From an uncultured Bacteroides sp. (lineage in GTDB: Bacteria; Bacteroidota; Bacteroidia; Bacteroidales; Bacteroidaceae), in assembly GCF_905207245.1 (NCBI RefSeq), contig NZ_CAJLKP010000112.1, positions 1-13,704 on the forward strand: a DNA stretch of 13,704 nt, given 5' to 3'. The position numbers and the translations under genes are program-made. Shown one piece after another: positions 1 through 6,420 of this stretch. Under the pieces are notes generated by a model. The model worked only from the letters and a program-made list of their open reading frames with translations. It did not search any database and was not told the DNA's origin. Within the stretch, counting starts at the first letter, position 1. Each line of letters opens with the position of its first letter.

Positions 1-1
1 G

Positions 2-334
2 GTATATGGCAGCCCGTGGAGCGGAAAGACACCTTGCTATAAAAATGAGAGTTATCCGTTGGCAGCCTGCGTACGATTATCCCAGGCCCCCTATAATCAG
101 ATAAAAAAACTCAGTATAGCTCAGGGATATGGTGCATTGCACCCTTCGTGCCCGCCCGACTTTGCCTACAGCGATGAACTGTATGATTACATCAGTGGCG
201 TGCTGAGTACTCTGCTTTCCACCGTACCGGTTTACCATCTGGCTTGTTTGCCCAATGTAGAGGCTGCTTGCCTTTCCTGGGAAACAACTATCCTTTTATC
301 GGGGGAAGGACAGGCCGATAAGGTATTTAACTAA
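2..334 (+). CDS. C-terminal fragment of an HPr-kinase/PEP-carboxykinase-like protein
   Basis: The reading frame is open from base 2 to a TAA stop and gives 110 residues; the N-terminal part lies outside the window. The piece opens with YGSPWSGKTPCYKN and ends with a segment around VPVYHLACLPNVEAA. I recognise this layout, a G-[ST]-P-W-x-GK loop followed by a short helical tail with PVY-L-C, as the C-terminal part of bacterial proteins related to HPr kinase and PEP carboxykinase. These are often small stand-alone kinase-like ORFs of unknown substrate. The P-loop of that fold would lie upstream, so its integrity cannot be judged here. The TTG at 59 is an internal codon, not the start. Assignment is from memory of the family pattern; the substrate is unknown. 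Confidence 0.6.
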   Translation, partial: VYGSPWSGKTPCYKNESYPLAACVRLSQAPYNQIKKLSIAQGYGALHPSCPPDFAYSDELYDYISGVLSTLLSTVPVYHLACLPNVEAACLSWETTILLSGEGQADKVFN

Positions 335-350
335 AATTATTACGGAAATA

Positions 351-382
351 TTTCCTTAATTACGAATGTCGTTGTACTTTTG
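351..382 (+). promoter_or_regulatory. Promoter of mdh
   Basis: TACTTTTG at 375-382 matches the Bacteroidetes -7 element TAnnTTTG exactly. It is followed by C, the usual next base. A TTTC at 351-354 lies 20 bp upstream, where the -33 element TTTG is expected. Transcription would start near 388-390, leaving a leader of about 30 nt that is AT-rich and lacks a strong Shine-Dalgarno site, as is usual in this phylum. Confidence 0.7.
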
Positions 383-421
383 CCACAACTTTATAACACT
401 ATAAATAAAAAATTGAAGATT

Positions 422-1363
422 ATGTCAAAAGTAACCGTAGTAGGTGCAGGTAACGTAGGAGCTACATGCGCTAATGTGTTGGCCTTTAATGAAGTGGCTG
501 ACGAAGTGGTAATGCTGGATGTGAAAGAAGGCGTTTCAGAAGGTAAGGCAATGGATATGATGCAGACTGCTCAATTGTTGGGTTTTGATACCACTATTGT
601 AGGCTGTACCAATGACTATGCACAAACTGCTAATTCTGATGTAGTTGTAATCACTTCAGGTATTCCTCGTAAGCCGGGTATGACTCGTGAAGAACTGATT
701 GGGGTGAACGCTGGTATCGTTAAGTCGGTTGCACAGAACATCTTGAAATATTCTCCCAACGCTATCCTCGTTGTTATCTCTAACCCGATGGATACAATGA
801 CTTATTTGTCACTGAAATCTCTGGGTATTCCTAAGAACCGTATCATCGGTATGGGCGGTGCTTTGGATAGTTCTCGTTTCAAATACTTCCTGTCTCAGGC
901 TTTGGGCTGCAATGCTAACGAAGTAGAAGGCATGGTAATTGGTGGTCACGGTGATACGACTATGATTCCGTTGGCTCGTCTGGCTACGTACAAAGGTCAG
1001 CCGGTTAGCACACTGTTGAGCGAAGAAAAACTGAATGAAGTTGTAGCTTCTACTATGGTAGGTGGTGCTACTCTGACTAAGTTGCTGGGTACTTCTGCAT
1101 GGTATGCACCGGGTGCAGCGGGAGCTTATGTAGTTGAGTCTATCATTCACAACCAGAAGAAGATGATTCCTTGCTCTGTATTCCTGGAAGGCGAATATGG
1201 TGTATCTGATATCTGTATTGGTGTTCCTGTTATCCTGGGTAAGAATGGTATTGAAAAAATCGTTGAACTGGAACTGACTGCTGACGAAAAAGAAAAATTC
1301 GCTGCCAGTGCTAAGGCTGTTCACGGAACAAACGCTGCTTTGAAAGAAGTAGGTGCCCTCTAA
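422..1363 (+). CDS. mdh: Malate dehydrogenase
   Basis: NAD-dependent malate dehydrogenase of the LDH-like type interconverts malate and oxaloacetate in the cytoplasm. In Bacteroides it serves the reductive branch from oxaloacetate to fumarate and succinate. The protein has 313 residues, normal for the family. The Rossmann loop GAGNVGATC is at 8-16, and D33 ends the second strand, which favours NAD. R83 and R89 in PRKPGMTR bind substrate; R83 fits malate rather than lactate specificity. The catalytic histidine is in GGHGDTTMIP near residue 175. I chose the ATG at 422 because translation from it begins directly with the first Rossmann strand, MSKVTVVGAG; the open frame extends upstream to a TTG at 380, but that lies inside the promoter. 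The gene is monocistronic, between its own promoter and a strong terminator. Codon choice is strongly biased (GCT, GGT, AAC), suggesting high expression. Confidence 0.97.
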   Translation: MSKVTVVGAGNVGATCANVLAFNEVADEVVMLDVKEGVSEGKAMDMMQTAQLLGFDTTIVGCTNDYAQTANSDVVVITSGIPRKPGMTREELIGVNAGIVKSVAQNILKYSPNAILVVISNPMDTMTYLSLKSLGIPKNRIIGMGGALDSSRFKYFLSQALGCNANEVEGMVIGGHGDTTMIPLARLATYKGQPVSTLLSEEKLNEVVASTMVGGATLTKLLGTSAWYAPGAAGAYVVESIIHNQKKMIPCSVFLEGEYGVSDICIGVPVILGKNGIEKIVELELTADEKEKFAASAKAVHGTNAALKEVGAL

Positions 1364-1393
1364 TCGGGACTTTTTTCATACATATATTATTAT

Positions 1394-1435
1394 AAAGGGT
1401 TGATTCCATGTGGAATCAACCCTTTATTCTTTTTA
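1394..1435 (+). terminator. Strong, probably bidirectional terminator between mdh and nadK
   Basis: A perfect 15-bp inverted repeat has its left arm at 1394-1408 (AAAGGGTTGATTCCA) and its right arm at 1411-1425, separated by TG. On the plus strand it is followed by ATTCTTTTTATATT. On the minus strand the other arm ends in TTT and is followed by an AT-rich stretch. As mdh and nadK converge here, it probably ends both transcripts. Confidence 0.9.
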
Positions 1436-1464
1436 TATTAAAGAAGATATTTTGTTTGTTTCTA

Positions 1465-2334
1465 CTATCTTACATCTGCCCCCCACATCAGCTTATTGCG
1501 AAGCGTATCAAAGAATACATGATTAAAACGCTTCACTACCTTGATGCTATAATCTGCCCGTGAAATTCTCAAGCGAGTAGTTTCTTTACATGATTCGCTA
1601 CGTCCGTCAATGGCAACAAGAAAATTATGACTGCGGCTTTCAACGTCAAGAGTGATTTCCCAGTCGTCGCAGATGACGATAGGGCGGACGTTCAGGCTAT
1701 GCGGAGCAACCGGAGTGATAGCGATTGTCTTGCTATGGGGCACAATGACCGGACCGCCGACACTGAGAGAGTAAGCGGTGGAACCGGTAGGAGTGGATAC
1801 GACTAATCCGTCTGCCTGATACGTAGTGAGGTGTGCACCGTTGATAGCTGTATGGATGCTAATCATGGAAGAACTGTCACGTTTTAATACCGCAATTTCG
1901 TTGAGTGCGTAAGGCGATTTCATTAAGTCTTCATCATCGCAATGTAGCTGCAATACACTGCGTTCCTCTACTTTATAGTGGTTATTATAGATTTCATCGA
2001 AAGTCTCTTCCATCTCATTCGGGGAAATATCTGCCAGAAAGCCGAGGCGTCCGGTATTGATGCCCAGAATGGGAATATCCTTTTTGCCCACCCGACTGGC
2101 TGCTTTCAGGAAGGTACCGTCGCCGCCGATGCTGATAACCATATCGGCTGTGAAGTCATCTCCGTCGAAGAGTTCGGCAGAAGCAATATTCATGTGCAGA
2201 TCCGAGGTCAGAAAGTTATAAAACTCTCTGCATATGCAAAGCCGGGCATTGCGCTGTTCCAGCAAACGGAACAAAGTCTCCGCATGTGTTGATTTTTTAG
2301 CTTGGTAGGTATTCCCAAAAATGGCAAATTTCAT
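1465..2334 (-). CDS. nadK: NAD kinase
   Basis: ATP (or polyphosphate)-dependent NAD kinase makes NADP from NAD in the cytoplasm and is the only known route to NADP. The protein has 289 residues, typical for the family. The diagnostic GGDGT is at 70-74, followed by NTGRLGFLA at 93-101. NE at 145-146 and DGLVVSTPTGSTAYSLSVGGP at about 175-195 form the NAD-binding core, and AIDGR is near 241-245. The start is the ATG at 2334, giving MKFAIFGNTY; an in-frame ATG at 2361 would add nine residues that fall in the promoter region. It is transcribed alone on the minus strand, divergent from pdxJ and convergent with mdh. Confidence 0.96.
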   Translation of the reverse strand: MKFAIFGNTYQAKKSTHAETLFRLLEQRNARLCICREFYNFLTSDLHMNIASAELFDGDDFTADMVISIGGDGTFLKAASRVGKKDIPILGINTGRLGFLADISPNEMEETFDEIYNNHYKVEERSVLQLHCDDEDLMKSPYALNEIAVLKRDSSSMISIHTAINGAHLTTYQADGLVVSTPTGSTAYSLSVGGPVIVPHSKTIAITPVAPHSLNVRPIVICDDWEITLDVESRSHNFLVAIDGRSESCKETTRLRISRADYSIKVVKRFNHVFFDTLRNKLMWGADVR

Positions 2335-2358
2335 CGTCAATACTTTCTTAATGAAATG

Positions 2359-2366
2359 CAAATATG
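2359..2366 (-). promoter_or_regulatory. Possible nadK promoter (-7 element)
   Basis: On the minus strand the sequence reads CATATTTG, one mismatch from TAnnTTTG, about 25 nt upstream of the nadK ATG. A TTGG lies further upstream, but the spacing is longer than the usual 19-21 bp, so the -33 element is poor. It sits back to back with the pdxJ promoter. Confidence 0.4.
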
Positions 2367-2409
2367 GTATTTTTTTCTCAGAACGCTGCCAATATATCGC
2401 TATTATTTG

Positions 2410-2417
2410 TACTTTTG
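2410..2417 (+). promoter_or_regulatory. pdxJ operon promoter (-7 element)
   Basis: TACTTTTG matches the Bacteroidetes -7 element TAnnTTTG exactly. The -33 region, around 2386-2390, is weak (CTGCC). Transcription would start near 2423-2425. That is almost at the in-frame ATG at 2427 and about 15 nt before the ATG at 2439, so the leader is very short and the later ATG is the better start. Confidence 0.6.
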
Positions 2418-2438
2418 TGCAAAACTATGGACCGAATT

Positions 2439-3152
2439 ATGACTAGATTAAGTGTAAATATAAACAAGATTGCAACGTTGCGTAATGCTCGTGGGGCTGA
2501 TGTTCCTAATGTGGTGAAAGTGGCACTGGATTGTGAGAACTTCGGCGCAGATGGGATTACCGTGCATCCGCGTCCTGACGAAAGGCATATACGCCGGAGC
2601 GATGTGTATGATCTTCGCCCGTTGCTTCGTACGGAGTTTAATATCGAAGGATATCCGTCTCCCGACTTTATTGATCTGGTGCTGAAGGTAAAACCTCATC
2701 AGGTGACTCTGGTTCCGGACAGTCCTTCTCAGTTGACTTCCAATGCAGGCTGGGATACCAAAAAGAATCTGGATTTTCTGACTGAGGTGCTCGATGGATT
2801 TAATCATGCGGGTATCCGTACGTCCGTGTTTGTATCTGCCGATGCGGAAATGATAGAATATGCTGCCAAGGCTGGTACCGACAGGGTGGAACTTTATACG
2901 GAACCTTATGCGACGGCTTATCCCCAGAATAAGGAAGCTGCTGTGGCGCCTTTTGTGGAAGCTGCCAAAGTAGCGCGTAGTTTGGGTCTGGGCTTGAATG
3001 CCGGACATGACTTGAGTTTGGTGAACTTGAATTATTTATATCAAAACATTCCATGGATGGATGAAGTTTCTATCGGGCATTCGCTGATAAGTGATGCTTT
3101 GTATCTGGGACTGGAACGTACTATTCAGGAATATAAAAACTGTCTTCGTTGA
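2439..3152 (+). CDS. pdxJ: Pyridoxine 5'-phosphate synthase
   Basis: PdxJ condenses 1-deoxy-D-xylulose 5-phosphate with 3-amino-2-oxopropyl phosphate to form pyridoxine 5'-phosphate, the last step of the DXP-dependent vitamin B6 pathway. It is a cytoplasmic (beta/alpha)8 barrel. The 237 residues show VNINKIATLRNARG near the start, GADGITVHPRPDERHI with the phosphate- and substrate-binding His/Arg/His, a Glu in NIEGYPSPDF, and NAGHDLSLVN with the late catalytic His. The first motif reads N-x-N-K where the E. coli enzyme has N-x-D-H; I think this is normal for Bacteroidetes. The start at 2439 gives MTRLSVNINK; the ATG at 2427 would be nearly leaderless. It is the first gene of a long operon, and its TGA overlaps the ATG of the next gene (TGATG). 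Confidence 0.95.
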   Translation: MTRLSVNINKIATLRNARGADVPNVVKVALDCENFGADGITVHPRPDERHIRRSDVYDLRPLLRTEFNIEGYPSPDFIDLVLKVKPHQVTLVPDSPSQLTSNAGWDTKKNLDFLTEVLDGFNHAGIRTSVFVSADAEMIEYAAKAGTDRVELYTEPYATAYPQNKEAAVAPFVEAAKVARSLGLGLNAGHDLSLVNLNYLYQNIPWMDEVSIGHSLISDALYLGLERTIQEYKNCLR

Positions 3153-3865
3153 TGAATGCAATGTTGTTATTGGCCCAAGTGGCTCCGGCGCTGACCGACT
3201 CTATTTCCGGCGCCAATCCGGTAGTGACCCAGGTAGCTGGTGCTGAAGAGATGAATTTATGGAGCATGGCTGTCAAAGGTGGCTGGATTATGATTGTTCT
3301 TGGACTGCTGTCCGTGCTTTGTTTCTATATCTTGTTCGAACGTAACTATGTTATCAGGAAAGCCGGCAAAGAGGATCCGATGTTCATGGATAAGATAAAG
3401 GATTATATTCTGGATGGAGAGATCAAAGCTGCCATAGCTTATTGCCGCAGTGTAAATACTCCGGCTGCCCGTATGATTGAGAAAGGTATCAGTCGTTTGG
3501 GACGTCCGGTGAATGATGTGCAGGCTGCCATTGAGAATGTGGGAAACATTGAAGTTGCGAAACTGGAAAAAGGATTGACGATTATGGCAACCATCTCCGG
3601 AGGTGCGCCGATGATTGGCTTCCTTGGTACGGTGACTGGTATGGTGCGTGCTTTTTATGAAATGGCTAATGCCGGTAATAACATTGACATCACGTTGCTT
3701 TCGGGAGGTATTTATGAAGCTATGATTACTACAGTAGGTGGTCTGATTGTAGGTATTATTGCTATGTTTGCCTATAATTACCTGGTGACATTGGTAGATG
3801 GTGTGGTTAATAAAATGGAAGCCAAGACCATGGCATTCATGGACCTCTTGAATGAACCAGCGTGA
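3152..3865 (+). CDS. exbB: MotA/TolQ/ExbB proton channel protein
   Basis: This is the inner-membrane proton-channel subunit that, with ExbD and TonB, passes proton-motive force to the outer membrane. The 237 residues contain a hydrophobic N-terminal stretch (4-15) and three membrane segments at about 45-63, 143-165 and 186-213. A cytoplasmic region lies between the first two. The family core is clear: GGAPMIGFLGTVTGM in segment two and ISEA-like GGIYEAMITTVGGL leading into segment three. The start is the ATG at 3152, whose first base is the last base of the pdxJ stop, so translation is probably coupled. ExbB and TolQ cannot be told apart by sequence alone. The following exbD and tonB-like genes favour a TonB-type system, though a Tol-type role is possible. 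Confidence 0.92.
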   Translation: MNAMLLLAQVAPALTDSISGANPVVTQVAGAEEMNLWSMAVKGGWIMIVLGLLSVLCFYILFERNYVIRKAGKEDPMFMDKIKDYILDGEIKAAIAYCRSVNTPAARMIEKGISRLGRPVNDVQAAIENVGNIEVAKLEKGLTIMATISGGAPMIGFLGTVTGMVRAFYEMANAGNNIDITLLSGGIYEAMITTVGGLIVGIIAMFAYNYLVTLVDGVVNKMEAKTMAFMDLLNEPA

Positions 3866-3868
3866 TTA

Positions 3869-3901
3869 AATTAAAAATTGAGAATTAAAAATTAAAAAAT
3901 A
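3869..3901 (+). repeat. AT-rich intergenic repeat upstream of exbD
   Basis: AATTAAAAATT occurs twice, at 3869-3879 and 3883-3893, a 14-nt direct repeat. Bases 3876-3901 match the reverse complement of 5722-5747, in front of ispD, at about 23 of 26 positions. It fills the only sizeable gap between exbB and exbD and ends just before the exbD start. Confidence 0.7.
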
Positions 3902-3907
3902 AAGAGG

Positions 3908-4321
3908 GTGCTACAACGTAGAGCTAAAATATCGCCTAATTTCAGTATGGCATCTATGACAGATGTCATCTTCCTGTTGCTGATCTTCTTCATGATTACG
4001 TCTACGGTTGTTTCGCCGAATGCTATTAAGGTGCTGCTTCCGCAGGGTAAACAACAGACGTCTGCCAAACCTCTGACGAGGGTTATTATTGATAAAGATT
4101 TGAACTTTTATGCAGCATTCGGAAATGATAAGGAGCAGACGGTTTCTTTAGAAGAATTGACTCCTTTTCTGCAGTCGTGTGCAGCAAAAGAACCGGAAAT
4201 GTATGTGGCACTTTATGCCGACGAGTCTGTACCTTATCGGGAGATCGTGAAAGTGCTGAACATTGCTAATGAGAATAAATTCAAGATGGTGTTGGCTACA
4301 CGCCCGCCGGAAGGAAAATAA
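3908..4321 (+). CDS. exbD: ExbD/TolR-family biopolymer transport protein
   Basis: ExbD is the partner of the ExbB channel. It has a short cytoplasmic N-terminus, one membrane helix and a periplasmic domain, and carries the proton-accepting Asp. The 137 residues show FSMASMTDVIFLLLIFFMI, in which the Asp of MTDV near residue 19 is the conserved proton-linked residue. The periplasmic part includes KVLLPQGK and VPYREIVKVLNIA. No ATG is available: an in-frame TAA lies at 3893-3895, so GTG at 3908 is the only common start before the membrane helix. The purine-rich AAAGAGG abuts it, which is too close for a normal Shine-Dalgarno site. It is co-transcribed with exbB and tonB. Confidence 0.92.
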   Translation: MLQRRAKISPNFSMASMTDVIFLLLIFFMITSTVVSPNAIKVLLPQGKQQTSAKPLTRVIIDKDLNFYAAFGNDKEQTVSLEELTPFLQSCAAKEPEMYVALYADESVPYREIVKVLNIANENKFKMVLATRPPEGK

Positions 4322-4339
4322 AACGTAATACGGAAAACG

Positions 4340-5155
4340 GTGAATCCGAAAAAGAAAGGCAAATATATAGGAATGGTAGGTGCGCTGCTGGTACATGTGG
4401 CGTTTATCCTCCTGTTGATACTGGTAGGCTTCACTATGCCGGAACCGCTGGAAGAAGACGGTATGCCTGTGATGTTGGGTGAGGTGCCCAATACATTGGG
4501 AAGTGCTGACCCTTCCTTGGTAGAGGTGAATGTGATACCTGAGACTGTTGCTCCTGAGGTGCAAGAGACGGTGGAACAGGAGATGCTGACCCAGGAGGAT
4601 GAGGAGACCGTTGCTATCAAACCCAAAGCGGAAACCAAAAAGGAAGAAGTAAAAAAGAAGCCTGAGAAAACAGAAGCTGAAAAAGCGGAGGAAGCCCGGA
4701 AGTTGGCAGAGGCTAAAGCTGAGCGTGAACGTAAAGAAGCGGAAGAAGCTGCCCGCAAAAAGGTGGCAGGTGCTTTCGGAAAGGGAGCGCAAATGGGGAG
4801 CAAAGGTACGACCGAAGGACAAGGTATTCAGGGAAGTCCCACTGGAAATGCGCCGACAGGTGCGTCGAGTGGAACAGGAGGTTATGGAACTTTTGACCTC
4901 GGTGGACGTTCTTTAGGACAAGGAGGTCTGCCGCGTCCGGCATATAATGTGCAGGATGAAGGAAGGGTGGTGGTTGCCATTACTGTAAACCCTGCAGGAC
5001 ATGTGATTGCTACCAGCATTGACCGACAGACCAATACCGTGAATCCTGCCTTACGGAAAGCAGCCGAAGAGGCGGCAAAAAGGGCGCGTTTCAATGCCGT
5101 GACTGGCTTGAATAACCAGACAGGAACGATAACATATTACTTTAATCTAAAATAA
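4340..5155 (+). CDS. tonB: TonB-like energy transducer
   Basis: The 271 residues have the TonB/TolA layout. There is a basic N-terminus (MNPKKKGKY), a membrane anchor at about 11-32, an acidic then Lys/Glu/Ala-rich stretch at about 70-145 likely to form an extended coil, a Gly/Thr/Ser-rich linker at 146-198, and a C-terminal domain at 199-271. That last domain has the TonB pattern of beta strands (GRVVVAITVNPAGHV) and a helix (NPALRKAAEEAAKRARF). It would span the periplasm and contact outer-membrane receptors, powered by ExbB-ExbD. GTG at 4340 is the best start, since the frame is closed by the exbD stop at 4319-4321 and no ATG precedes the anchor. The long Ala/Lys/Glu stretch is also seen in TolA, so a Tol-like role remains possible. 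Confidence 0.85.
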   Translation: MNPKKKGKYIGMVGALLVHVAFILLLILVGFTMPEPLEEDGMPVMLGEVPNTLGSADPSLVEVNVIPETVAPEVQETVEQEMLTQEDEETVAIKPKAETKKEEVKKKPEKTEAEKAEEARKLAEAKAERERKEAEEAARKKVAGAFGKGAQMGSKGTTEGQGIQGSPTGNAPTGASSGTGGYGTFDLGGRSLGQGGLPRPAYNVQDEGRVVVAITVNPAGHVIATSIDRQTNTVNPALRKAAEEAAKRARFNAVTGLNNQTGTITYYFNLK

Positions 5156-5161
5156 AAGGAG
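5156..5161 (+). promoter_or_regulatory. Shine-Dalgarno site of the DJ-1/PfpI gene
   Basis: AAGGAG lies 7 nt before the ATG at 5169, an almost perfect match to the anti-Shine-Dalgarno sequence. Strong sites of this kind are rare in Bacteroidetes and stand out among the other genes here, which mostly lack one. Confidence 0.7.
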
Positions 5162-5168
5162 AACAATT

Positions 5169-5717
5169 ATGGGTACAGTTTATGTTTTTTTTGCAGACGG
5201 ATTTGAAGAAGTGGAAGCTTTCACTTCTGTAGATGTGATGAGACGTGCAGGGCTGAACGTGGAAATGATAACGGTGACTCCCGATGAAATAGTGACAGGT
5301 GCACATGACGTGCCGGTACTTTGCGATAGGAATGTGGTGAACTGTGACTTTTATGATGCAGATTTAATCGTTCTGCCTGGAGGAATGCCCGGAGCTGCCA
5401 CGTTGGAGAAGTGTCCGGAACTTCGTAAACTGGTTTTGGATTTTGCCGAAAGGAACAAACCGATTGCAGCCATTTGTGCCGCTCCCATGGTATTAGGTAA
5501 ACTTGGTTTGCTGAAAGGACGCAAGGCGACCTGTTATCCCGGTTTTGAACAATATTTGGAAGGTGCTGATTTTACAAACGTTCCGGTAGAAAGAGACGGT
5601 AATATCATTACTGCCAAGGGACCGGGTGCTGCTATGGAATTTGCTCTGGCAATTGTAGACATGATGCTGGGCAAAGAGAAAGTACAGGAATTGAAAGAAG
5701 CAATGTGTGTCATCTAA
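5169..5717 (+). CDS. DJ-1/PfpI-family protein (ThiJ/YajL-like)
   Basis: The 182 residues cover a complete DJ-1 domain. They include DGFEEVEAF with the conserved Glu near 16, VDVMRRAG, LPGGMPGA at 69-76, the nucleophile elbow AAICAAPMVLG with Cys103, and GPGAAMEFALAIV near the end. The motifs run in the same order and spacing as in human DJ-1 and E. coli YajL. Members are cytoplasmic and have been linked to oxidative-stress protection, glyoxal metabolism and chaperone activity; the exact reaction cannot be read from sequence. The gene follows tonB by 13 nt with a good Shine-Dalgarno site and precedes ispD in the same operon. It shows no sign of thiamine-related function despite the historic name ThiJ. 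Confidence 0.93.
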   Translation: MGTVYVFFADGFEEVEAFTSVDVMRRAGLNVEMITVTPDEIVTGAHDVPVLCDRNVVNCDFYDADLIVLPGGMPGAATLEKCPELRKLVLDFAERNKPIAAICAAPMVLGKLGLLKGRKATCYPGFEQYLEGADFTNVPVERDGNIITAKGPGAAMEFALAIVDMMLGKEKVQELKEAMCVI

Positions 5718-5721
5718 CTTT

Positions 5722-5747
5722 CATTTTTTAATTTTCAATTCTGAATT
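5722..5747 (-). repeat. Inverted copy of the AT-rich intergenic repeat, upstream of ispD
   Basis: Read on the minus strand, this 26-nt stretch matches 3876-3901 at about 23 positions. It fills nearly all of the space between the DJ-1 gene stop and the ispD ATG at 5749. Both copies therefore sit directly before an operon gene. Confidence 0.7.
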
Positions 5748-5748
5748 G

Positions 5749-6420
5749 ATGGAGTATGCTCTGATAGTTGCCGGTGGTAAGGGGTTGCGTATGGGAGGAG
5801 AAATTCCCAAACAGTTTTTGCCCATAGGTGGGAAACCTGTGTTGATGCGTACACTGGAAGCCTTTTATGCCTACAATCCGGAGATACATATTATATTAGT
5901 GCTCCCGCGTAGCCAACAGCCTTATTGGGCACAGCTATGCGAGGAGCATTGCTTTTCGTTGCCGCATGTGCTGGCGGACGGGGGAGAGACTCGTTTCCAT
6001 TCGGTGAAGAATGGGCTGGCTTATGTAGCCACGCCGGGGCTGGTAGGTGTACATGATGGCGTGCGCCCGTTTGTTTCACAGGAAGTGATTGCTCGTTGCT
6101 ATGAGCTGGCTGCTGAAAAGAAAGCAGTTATTCCTGTGATAGATGTGGTGGAAACTGTGCGTCATCTGCAAGGAGAGGGGAGCATAACCGTTGACCGGGA
6201 TGAATATAAATTAGTGCAGACTCCACAAGTATTTGATGCCGGTTTGTTGAAGCAAGCTTATGAGCAACCCTATACTTCTTTTTTTACGGATGATGCTTCG
6301 GTGGTGGAAGCAATGGGAGTGCCCGTATATCTGGCGGCAGGTAACCGGGAAAATATTAAGATAACGACCCCTTTTGATTTGAAAATAGCCGCTGCTTTGT
6401 TGGATTCATGTTTGATTTAG
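5749..6420 (+). CDS. ispD: 2-C-methyl-D-erythritol 4-phosphate cytidylyltransferase
   Basis: IspD joins MEP and CTP to give CDP-methylerythritol in the non-mevalonate isoprenoid pathway, in the cytoplasm. The 223 residues show the nucleotidyltransferase loop VAGGKGLRMGGEIPKQF at 7-23 with the CTP-contacting Lys. VHDGVRPFVS at 101-110 has the metal-binding Asp. VQTPQVFD, FTDDASVVE and GNRENIKITTPFDL follow near the C-terminus. The ATG at 5749 starts the protein at its first beta strand; an in-frame GTG at 5707 would add 14 residues encoded partly by the AT-rich repeat and the DJ-1 gene end, and is rejected. The last 13 bases overlap the start of recG. The same DXP pool also feeds PdxJ at the head of this operon. 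Confidence 0.95.
   Translation: MEYALIVAGGKGLRMGGEIPKQFLPIGGKPVLMRTLEAFYAYNPEIHIILVLPRSQQPYWAQLCEEHCFSLPHVLADGGETRFHSVKNGLAYVATPGLVGVHDGVRPFVSQEVIARCYELAAEKKAVIPVIDVVETVRHLQGEGSITVDRDEYKLVQTPQVFDAGLLKQAYEQPYTSFFTDDASVVEAMGVPVYLAAGNRENIKITTPFDLKIAAALLDSCLI

Noticed and set aside
2..28. GSPWSGKT in the first fragment matches the Walker A pattern G-x4-GK-[ST]
   Set aside because: In this family the same GxPWxGK loop is a conserved C-terminal feature and the real P-loop lies upstream, outside the window. I do not take it as an ATP-binding loop.
1978..2292. 104-codon plus-strand frame inside nadK
   Set aside because: It is antisense to a clear NAD kinase gene, has no family resemblance and no ribosome site.
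4148..4822. Two long minus-strand open frames (4148-4822 and 4234-4803) opposite exbD and tonB
   Set aside because: They are low-complexity Phe/Leu/Ser/Arg-rich translations of the strand opposite Lys/Glu/Ala-rich tonB codons, with no recognisable domain, start site or promoter.
5707..5748. Upstream GTG start for ispD, 14 codons longer
   Set aside because: The extra residues come from the DJ-1 gene end and the AT-rich repeat. The ATG at 5749 starts exactly at the first beta strand.
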